A stretch of DNA of 17,461 nucleotides from an uncultured Gardnerella sp. (GTDB lineage: Bacteria > Actinomycetota > Actinomycetes > Actinomycetales > Bifidobacteriaceae), in NCBI GenBank assembly GCA_947252975.1, contig CAMXWX010000018.1, forward strand, positions 1 through 17,461. Direction: 5' to 3'. Below are positions 1-5,327 of this stretch, piece by piece. A model generated the notes under the pieces. The model saw only the letters and a program-made list of their open reading frames with translations, had not been told where the DNA came from and did no database searches. The first letter of the stretch is position 1, and each line of letters begins with the position of its first letter. The translations under genes and the position numbers were made by a program.

Positions 1-447
1 TACGAAGGCTACGACGCGCGAATCCCAGAATACTACAAATCGCGCGGCTTAGATGTGCGCGAGTACTCTATTGGCGACTACGTTCTTAACGGCGGCGAAG
101 TTGCTGTTAGCGTTATGGTAGAGGCCATTACGCGCTTGATTCCAGGCTTTATGGGTAACCCTGAGTCGATTGTGGAAGAGTCGTACACGGGCGCGGACGC
201 GATTCTTGAGCATCACCAGTACACGCGACCAACAACTTGGCGCGGCCTTAGTGTGCCTGCGATTCTAACTTCTGGCGACCACGCTAAAGTGGATCGATTC
301 CGTAGAGATGATGCGTTGGAGCGCACAAGTCAAATTAGACCAGATTTGATTGAAAAACTTGATTGCAAGTCGCTTAGTAAGCAAGATAGAAAAACGCTGA
401 TTAGCCTTGGGTGGGAGGTTTCTGGCGATTCGCCAAAACGCCTATAG
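1..447 (+). CDS. trmD: tRNA (guanine-37-N1)-methyltransferase TrmD, 3' part
   Basis: TrmD transfers a methyl group from S-adenosylmethionine to N1 of G37, next to the anticodon, in a subset of tRNAs and so prevents +1 frameshifting. The reading frame is open from the first base of the window, so the N-terminal part lies upstream. What is visible begins with YEGYDAR and continues with the SPOUT trefoil-knot signature SIGDYVLNGGE, then the helix VMVEAITRLIPG and the EESY segment. The C-terminal domain follows, with HHQYTRP and the SGDHAKVDRFRR block that grips tRNA. The end at TAG 445-447 matches the usual C-terminus. The gene converges on rsmD with a 15-bp gap. A GTG at 55 is an internal valine, not the start. 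Family assignment is secure. Confidence 0.97.
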   Translation, partial: YEGYDARIPEYYKSRGLDVREYSIGDYVLNGGEVAVSVMVEAITRLIPGFMGNPESIVEESYTGADAILEHHQYTRPTTWRGLSVPAILTSGDHAKVDRFRRDDALERTSQIRPDLIEKLDCKSLSKQDRKTLISLGWEVSGDSPKRL

Positions 448-462
448 AATTTGCACGGTTTC

Positions 463-1053
463 TTATTTGCTGTTGCGCGAAGTTTGAATAAACATAACGG
501 CAGTTTCGCCATAGTTGCGCGTGTCGAAAATCTCCCACCCCGCGCAAATCTTAGGCACAACGCTGCGCGCGCTACGCTCCAAAACAATCAACGTATCTGC
601 AGCAGCGCTCACAACTCCCCTATTAACCATGTTTTCAATCAAAAGCTCAACTTGCTCTGTTTCCAACGCGTACGGCGGATCTATAAACACCAAATCGAAA
701 GCCTCGCCGCTGTAGTCTTGCACAAACTGCTCTGCGCGCTTTTTATTTACGCGCACGCTTAAATCCTGGCTCCACGCGCTTTGACTTTCTAGCACTTTAA
801 CGGTTTTTGCAATTAGTGACGCCGCAGCCGCGTTCGCCTCTACGCACACCAGCTCGTTTGCACCCCTAGAAATCGCCTCTACACCTAGAGCTGCAGTGCC
901 TGCGAATAAGTCGAGTACGCGCGCTCCCCCGCACACTCCCCACGAGTCAAGTCTAGAAAAAATCGCCTCTTTTGTGCGGTCTGTTGTTGGTCTTGTGCAT
1001 GACTTTGCGGCGCATAATGGCGTGCCCTTAAATCTTCCTGCAATTACGTGCAT
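463..1053 (-). CDS. rsmD: 16S rRNA (guanine-966-N2)-methyltransferase RsmD
   Basis: RsmD methylates N2 of G966 of 16S rRNA in the assembling 30S subunit, using S-adenosylmethionine. The 196-residue protein has the usual family length. It starts with the typical MHVIAGRFKG, has the SAM-binding loop DLFAGTAALG at about residues 48-57 and the catalytic DPPY tetrad at 125-128, the signature of N2-guanine and N6-adenine methyltransferases acting on exocyclic amines. The family consensus in the loop is usually DLFAGSGALG; here TA replaces SG. The start at ATG 1053-1051 fits the conserved N-terminus, but no Shine-Dalgarno sequence precedes it. A TATGCT hexamer ends 6 nt before the ATG, so a leaderless transcript is possible. 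It converges with trmD and diverges from the nucleoside hydrolase gene. Confidence 0.93.
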   Translation of the reverse strand: MHVIAGRFKGTPLCAAKSCTRPTTDRTKEAIFSRLDSWGVCGGARVLDLFAGTAALGVEAISRGANELVCVEANAAAASLIAKTVKVLESQSAWSQDLSVRVNKKRAEQFVQDYSGEAFDLVFIDPPYALETEQVELLIENMVNRGVVSAAADTLIVLERSARSVVPKICAGWEIFDTRNYGETAVMFIQTSRNSK

Positions 1054-1102
1054 ATTTTAAGCATATCATTTTAATTTATTTTGACTTATGTATCTTTTTT
1101 AC

Positions 1103-1130
1103 TTGTGTCAAATTTTATCCTTGTTAAAAT
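1103..1130 (+). promoter_or_regulatory. candidate promoter of the nucleoside hydrolase gene
   Basis: TTGTGT at 1103-1108 and TAAAAT at 1125-1130 are separated by 16 bp and resemble sigma-A -35 and -10 boxes. Transcription would begin near 1137, giving a leader of about 160 nt. The region is AT-rich and other pairs of hexamers can be drawn, so this is tentative. Confidence 0.3.
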
Positions 1131-1139
1131 TGTATTGGT

Positions 1140-1165
1140 CATTTGTTTATTAACATCAACAAATG
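1140..1165. promoter_or_regulatory. inverted repeat, possible operator of the nucleoside hydrolase gene
   Basis: CATTTGTT (1140-1147) and AACAAATG (1158-1165) form a perfect 8-bp inverted repeat with a 10-bp spacer. It lies just after the candidate transcription start, a position where a repressor would block transcription. Which regulator would bind is unknown. Chance occurrence in AT-rich DNA is possible. Confidence 0.35.
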
Positions 1166-1295
1166 TTGCTTAGCACTGGTTTCTGGCGATTTATCCAAAA
1201 CTACGCTAAACAATGAAGTTTGCTAAAAAGCCTAAGCATAAAATATCTAAATCCCAAATACAACTGACATATAACTAAACAACTAAGGAGCAGCA

Positions 1296-2243
1296 ATGAC
1301 TTCAATCATTTTAGATTGCGACCCTGGCCACGACGACGCGATGGCAATTCTTCTAGCGCTTGGCAACCCAAACATTGATTTGATTGGCGTAACAACAGTC
1401 GGCGGTAATCAAAGCCTCGAAAAAGTAACATACAACGCGCGAGCAACGCTAGAAATGGCTCACGCAACAAACATTCCAGTTCACGCAGGATGCGATCGTC
1501 CAATGATTCGCCCGCTAGAAGTGGCTGCATCCATTCATGGCGAAACTGGCCTAGACGGAGTAACGCTTCCAAAGCCAACTCGCCCATTAGACGAAGGCCA
1601 CGCAGTAAACTGGATTATCAACACGATTATGAACAGCGAGCCAGGCACGATTACACTTGTTCCAACTGGCCCACTTACAAACATTGCAATGGCTGCGCGA
1701 ATGGAGCCGCGAATCGTTAGCCGCGTTAAGGAAGTTGTGCTTATGGGCGGCGGCTACCACGTTGGCAATTGGAGCGCGGTCGCAGAATTTAACATTAAGG
1801 TAGATCCTGAAGCCGCTCACGTTGTGTTTAATGAAGATTGGCCTATTACAATGGTTGGTCTTGATTTAACGCACCAAGCACTTTGCACGCCGCAAGTACA
1901 AGCTAAAATCGACGCAATCGGCACACCTCTTTCTGCGTTTGCAAGCGGTTTGATGGACTTCTTCCGCAAAACATACCAAAACAATCAAGATTTTATTGAC
2001 CCACCTGTGCACGATCCTTGCACGGTTGCGTACTTGATTGACCACAGTGTTGTACAAACTCGCAGATGCCCTCTAGACGTTGAAATTAAAGGCGATTTAA
2101 CACTTGGAATGACGGTTGCAGATTTGCGCGGACCAGAGCCATCAGCCAGCGAATGCCATACGCAAGTGGCCACTAAGCTTGACTTTAACAAGTTCTGGGA
2201 TTTGATTATCGACGCTCTAAAGCGAATCGATGGAATCAAATAA
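1296..2243 (+). CDS. nucleoside hydrolase (inosine-uridine preferring family)
   Basis: This enzyme would hydrolyse the N-glycosidic bond of ribonucleosides to free base and ribose in the cytoplasm. The 315 residues match the usual IUNH length. The N-terminal calcium-site motif DCDPGHDDA (residues 7-15) is intact. So are VPTGPLTN (122-129), which supplies the calcium-binding Thr, the EFNIKVDPEAA block (164-174) that contacts ribose, and HDP at 239-241, which holds the general-acid His and the last calcium ligand. The start is set by AAGGAG at 1285-1290, five bases before ATG. The MFS gene follows 125 bp later with no terminator between them, suggesting an operon. Base preference (purine, pyrimidine or mixed; RihA, RihB or RihC type) cannot be read from the sequence, so no symbol is given. 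Confidence 0.95.
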   Translation: MTSIILDCDPGHDDAMAILLALGNPNIDLIGVTTVGGNQSLEKVTYNARATLEMAHATNIPVHAGCDRPMIRPLEVAASIHGETGLDGVTLPKPTRPLDEGHAVNWIINTIMNSEPGTITLVPTGPLTNIAMAARMEPRIVSRVKEVVLMGGGYHVGNWSAVAEFNIKVDPEAAHVVFNEDWPITMVGLDLTHQALCTPQVQAKIDAIGTPLSAFASGLMDFFRKTYQNNQDFIDPPVHDPCTVAYLIDHSVVQTRRCPLDVEIKGDLTLGMTVADLRGPEPSASECHTQVATKLDFNKFWDLIIDALKRIDGIK

Positions 2244-2276
2244 ACCAAATAAGTCAAATAAACCAAATAAGTCAAA
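2236..2276. repeat. 18-bp tandem duplication at the hydrolase stop codon
   Basis: An 18-bp unit beginning with the stop codon (2241-2258) is repeated exactly at 2259-2276, with a further 5 bp of the same phase upstream. Because the unit is a multiple of three, several TAA codons follow in frame. It probably arose by replication slippage. Confidence 0.85.
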
Positions 2277-2368
2277 CAATAGACATCAAACAAATAAATA
2301 AAAGATAATAGAGAAAATCCCTAACAAGAGAAGATCCCTAATAACCAAACAAATATATAGGAGTTATT

Positions 2369-3790
2369 ATGACTGAGGTTTCATCTCCAGCTCCACACAT
2401 GTTAGACAAGGGCGGGCGCTCAATCGTAGCACTTATGACCGCACTTCTAGTGGCCATTTTTGCGTTCCAGCTAAACGCATCCATGCTCTCCCCAGCACTC
2501 GCCACTATGACGCACGAGCTTAAAACAACGGATACGCAAATCGCGCTAACACAAACCGTGTTCTTTACGGCGGCAGCGCTGTTTTCGCTATTCCTACCTC
2601 GCTTGGCAGACATTGTTGGTCGCAAAAAAGTACTTACAGGCATTCTGGTTTCAACCATTTTAGGATGCGTTATTAGCGCCATTGCACCAAATGTTACGGT
2701 TCTTATGATTGGCCGAATCCTTCAAGGCGCAAGCGGTCCTGTTGTGCCAATGTGCTTGATTATGCTGCGCGTGCGCGTTAGCGAAGAAAAGCGCTACGCA
2801 AAGTTGATGGCAATTTTAACGTCTGTAAACGGCGGAATTGCAGGCGTGGACGCACTTGCAGGCGGCTGGCTCGCAGGCAACTTTGGCTTTAGATCCGTAT
2901 TTTGGACTATGGCTGTAATCGGCGTAATTGCAGTTCTTTTGGTTATATTCCAGACTGAAGAATCGCACGCTCAAGACACTCCTAAGATGGATTGGGTTGG
3001 CGTTGTAACGCTTGGCATCGCGTTCTTGGCTGCATATCTTGCGATTAACGAAATCGGCAAGCTTGCTGGCGCCAACTTGACGCTTGTTGCAGTTCTTGTA
3101 GTTCTTGCAATCGTTTTCTTTGTAATCTTCTGGAACGTAGAGGGCAAAAACTCCGCTCCGCTTGTTTCTACAAAATATATGAGCCAACGCCGCACTTGGG
3201 GCTTGCTTTCTTGCACGCTTCTTACAATGACGGGCGTTTTTGCAATCATGAATGGCGTTGTTCCACAGCTTGCACAAGATGCTAAGTCTGGTGCTGCAAT
3301 GAGCGCAAGTGTTGTGAGCTTTGCAACTCTTACGCCATACGCAATCATTGGCTTTGTGTTTGGCCCTGTTGCTGGCATGCTTGCTGCAAAGTTTGGCTAC
3401 CGACTCGTTTTGCGCGCTGGAATCCTCGTAAGCGTTCTTGGCGTTGTATTTGGAATGTATGTTTCCGAGATGCCTTCTGTTTGGGGACTCGTAGTGCTTT
3501 CCTTGTGGCTTGGAATTAGCTACGCAGGTGTTGCAAACATTATGCTTAACGGCCTTGGAATTGTGCTTTCGCCTAAGGATAATCCTGGATATTTGCCTGG
3601 CATGAATGCTGGCGCGTTTAACCTTGGAGCAGGATTGAGCTTTGCGATTCTTTACGCTGTTATGACCAATTTTGCGCAGAACGCTGGAGCGACCACTGGC
3701 TACGTTGCTTCGATGATTGCTGGAATCGTGCTGCTTGCTCTAGCGTTTGCATGCTCGTTCTTAATCCCTAAGCCAGAAGATTGCGAGTGA
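2369..3790 (+). CDS. major facilitator superfamily transporter, 14-TM type
   Basis: An integral membrane protein of 473 residues with about 14 hydrophobic segments, from roughly residue 20 to 466. Motif A of the superfamily, RLADIVGRKKVL, follows TM2 (78-89). GRILQGASGPVVP (115-127) matches motif B, and a degenerate motif C lies in TM5 (GGIAGVDALAGG, 155-166). AGGAG at 2359-2363 sits five bases before the ATG. Fourteen segments resemble the DHA2 (EmrB/QacA) drug-proton antiporters more than the 12-TM nucleoside symporters. Its place directly behind the nucleoside hydrolase suggests uptake or export of a nucleoside, base or pentose. Substrate and direction are therefore open. A strong terminator follows at 3828-3860. 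Confidence 0.9.
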   Translation: MTEVSSPAPHMLDKGGRSIVALMTALLVAIFAFQLNASMLSPALATMTHELKTTDTQIALTQTVFFTAAALFSLFLPRLADIVGRKKVLTGILVSTILGCVISAIAPNVTVLMIGRILQGASGPVVPMCLIMLRVRVSEEKRYAKLMAILTSVNGGIAGVDALAGGWLAGNFGFRSVFWTMAVIGVIAVLLVIFQTEESHAQDTPKMDWVGVVTLGIAFLAAYLAINEIGKLAGANLTLVAVLVVLAIVFFVIFWNVEGKNSAPLVSTKYMSQRRTWGLLSCTLLTMTGVFAIMNGVVPQLAQDAKSGAAMSASVVSFATLTPYAIIGFVFGPVAGMLAAKFGYRLVLRAGILVSVLGVVFGMYVSEMPSVWGLVVLSLWLGISYAGVANIMLNGLGIVLSPKDNPGYLPGMNAGAFNLGAGLSFAILYAVMTNFAQNAGATTGYVASMIAGIVLLALAFACSFLIPKPEDCE

Positions 3791-3827
3791 TTTGCTAATC
3801 AATCACTAGAGAATAACAGAATAAACT

Positions 3828-3860
3828 AAGACCGCAGTTTTTTTAGCTGCGGTCTTTTTT
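3828..3860 (+). terminator. rho-independent terminator after the MFS gene
   Basis: AAGACCGCAG (3828-3837) pairs perfectly with CTGCGGTCTT (3847-3856) across a 9-nt loop, and a T-run continues to 3860. It ends the hydrolase-transporter unit. On the other strand the stem is followed by only a poor T-run, so it is mainly one-directional. Confidence 0.93.
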
Positions 3861-3884
3861 ATATCAAAACAAAAATCCTACCGA

Positions 3885-3942
3885 CTTTGTAGTGCGATTG
3901 TATAGCGACACGCCGTAAATCATATACAAACACACTACAAGG
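3885..3942. repeat. nested inverted repeat, about 20-bp arms
   Basis: The outer arms CTTTGTAGTG (3885-3894) and CACTACAAGG (3933-3942) pair with one T-G wobble. After a 3-by-3 mismatch, the inner arms TTGTATA (3898-3904) and TATACAA (3923-3929) pair perfectly. The loop is 18 nt. On the minus strand the stem is followed, after nine bases, by TTTTTGTTTT, so it might end transcription of the PfkB gene. It could equally be the fused ends of a lost mobile element. Confidence 0.7.
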
Positions 3943-4080
3943 CAGGTAATCGCTCGCGCGTTACAGCGCGCTCGCGTTTTCGCAGCGCAGAAGCAGTGCT
4001 TCTGTTTTGAGCGGCTCAGCGCTCCGAATTGCCTTTTCGCGCTACGCTTTAAGCGAAAAGGCAGGTCGTCACGCGCGCTC
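3939..4080. repeat. GC-rich palindromic repeat element (copy A)
   Basis: This segment holds several structures in a row. AAGGCAGGT occurs at 3939-3947 and again at 4058-4066. A CGCTCGCGCG-rich stretch follows from 3951. A single-centre palindrome spans 3988-4004 (arms CAGAAGCA and TGCTTCTG). A 10-bp hairpin spans 4031-4062 (GCCTTTTCGC with GCGAAAAGGC). The 17-mer GCGCTACGCTTTAAGCG (4039-4055) recurs with one base change at 7726 and 8105. The right end supplies the last codons and the stop of the PfkB gene. No ORF with coding character covers it. Confidence 0.65.
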
Positions 4081-5217
4081 ATGAATGCTTTGCATACGCT
4101 CCTCAACAAGCTCTGGCGTCATCGCCTCGTGCACCGCTTCAACAGACTCCATGTTAAGCGCAGCAGCAGCAACCGCAAATCGCCCAGTCTTAGAATTGTC
4201 AAAGTGGTTGTATCGCGCGTAAATCAAAGCTGCAGTCGCAGTATCACTAGAACCGTTGTCGTTGCCAACAGCCTTAGCGCCTTCGGATCCGTTTCCTCTA
4301 GAAACAATCATCCTTTGAACGCGCCGCAAAGGCACAGGATAAAACGCAATGCCTTCCCCAAGAATTCCATACGCAACGCCTTCTCGCCCAGAATTAACAA
4401 ACACGCGCTTTACTCCACGCTTAAGCAGAGCCTTTGCGCATTGAATGGCAGACCTTTCGTCTACAGCGCAAATTCCAGTAAGCGCTTGCGATTCTGCAGT
4501 GTCTAAAACAAGAGTATCAATGCAATTTAAGCGCGAAAGTATTCTCGGCGCTTTTGCATCCGTTATTGCACGAACCATAATCGGCTTCTTGTAGTTATCG
4601 CACACCCATTCAAACGACTTTTGTGAAATATTGGTGTCGAGCGCAACAATATCTGCGTTTTCTATGATTGATATTCTTTCACGCAAAAAGTCTGGCGTCA
4701 TGTAATCGTAGATGCTCATGTCATCTAGCGCCAAAAGCCTTTGACCAGAAGCGTCTCCAACGTACATGTAAGACGCTGTCATTGCGTCTGGAAGCTGCTT
4801 TGAGTAGCCTATATCTAGTCCATTTACGGATGCATCGATTTTGAACAGTTCGCCATTATGGTCGCCTCCGTACACAGAGACCAGACTTGCGCGCGTGTTC
4901 ATCCTCTCTAAAGCAACTGCGATATTTCGCCCAACTCCGCCAAGCGCGTAGCGCACTTTTGCAGCGTTCGACGTGTAGTCCATAAGATCTCCGCACGCGA
5001 TTCCCAAAACATCCATGCTTATTCCGCCGATTACAGTCACGTAGCTTGGTGGCGTAACAATGTAACCTTTGCCTCTAAGGTATCCCTTGCGAATCAAATT
5101 AGAAATGTGCGCGGCCACGCCCGATCGCGTAATGCCAGCTAAATCTGCAAGCTCTTGCTGACTAATCATAGGATTCTGCTGAATCCACGACAATATTTGT
5201 TGTTCGCGTTCAGTCAT
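4069..5217 (-). CDS. PfkB-family sugar/nucleoside kinase with N-terminal winged helix
   Basis: Residues 1-55 form a winged helix-turn-helix of the ArsR/MarR-like kind (ISQQELADLAGITRSGVAAHISNLIRKGYL). The rest is a ribokinase-fold kinase. GGVGRNIA (93-100) is the PfkB substrate-binding GG signature. NGSSD at 321-325 stands where most members have GAGD: the catalytic Asp325 is kept, but the anion-hole GAG is changed to GSS. The architecture matches E. coli YeiI and relatives of pseudouridine kinase, so a pentose or (pseudo)nucleoside substrate is likely but unproven. GAGG seven bases before ATG supports the start. The gene lies downstream of recG on the same strand and converges on the nucleoside hydrolase/MFS unit. 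Its last residues (HERA) are encoded by a GC-rich repeat. Direct repeats upstream may be its own operator. Confidence 0.9.
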   Translation of the reverse strand: MTEREQQILSWIQQNPMISQQELADLAGITRSGVAAHISNLIRKGYLRGKGYIVTPPSYVTVIGGISMDVLGIACGDLMDYTSNAAKVRYALGGVGRNIAVALERMNTRASLVSVYGGDHNGELFKIDASVNGLDIGYSKQLPDAMTASYMYVGDASGQRLLALDDMSIYDYMTPDFLRERISIIENADIVALDTNISQKSFEWVCDNYKKPIMVRAITDAKAPRILSRLNCIDTLVLDTAESQALTGICAVDERSAIQCAKALLKRGVKRVFVNSGREGVAYGILGEGIAFYPVPLRRVQRMIVSRGNGSEGAKAVGNDNGSSDTATAALIYARYNHFDNSKTGRFAVAAAALNMESVEAVHEAMTPELVEERMQSIHERA

Positions 5218-5265
5218 CTTTGCCTCGTCTCTCGCGTTTTTACCTTATATCTCTAGAATATTCAA

Positions 5266-5306
5266 AAATTGTCTTTTTCGCACGTAAATTGTAAAAAATT
5301 GTGCGA
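5266..5306. promoter_or_regulatory. phased AAATTGT repeats, possible operator of the PfkB-regulator gene
   Basis: AAATTGT occurs at 5266-5272, 5286-5292 and 5296-5302, that is 20 and 10 bp apart (two turns and one turn of the helix). A 6-bp inverted repeat, TCGCAC (5278-5283) and GTGCGA (5301-5306), overlaps them. The cluster sits about 50-90 bp before the kinase start, where a promoter must be. Autoregulation by the winged helix is inferred. Confidence 0.4.
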
Positions 5307-5327
5307 TTTTCTTCTCGATTTTCTTCT
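5304..5327. repeat. 12-bp tandem duplication at the recG stop
   Basis: CGATTTTCTTCT occurs twice without a gap (5304-5315 and 5316-5327). It overlaps two bases of the recG stop codon (5326-5328). Confidence 0.85.

Noticed and set aside
423..435. Palindrome TGGCGA-t-TCGCCA at the trmD end
   Set aside because: It is inside coding sequence, has no following T-run and no sign of function; such GGCGA words are common here.
463..762. Plus-strand frames opposite rsmD, and similar ones opposite recG, ssb and prs
   Set aside because: Shadows of conserved genes; no independent coding evidence.
3939..4080. CRISPR-like array
   Set aside because: The repeats are irregular in spacing, few, and of different types; no cas gene is present.
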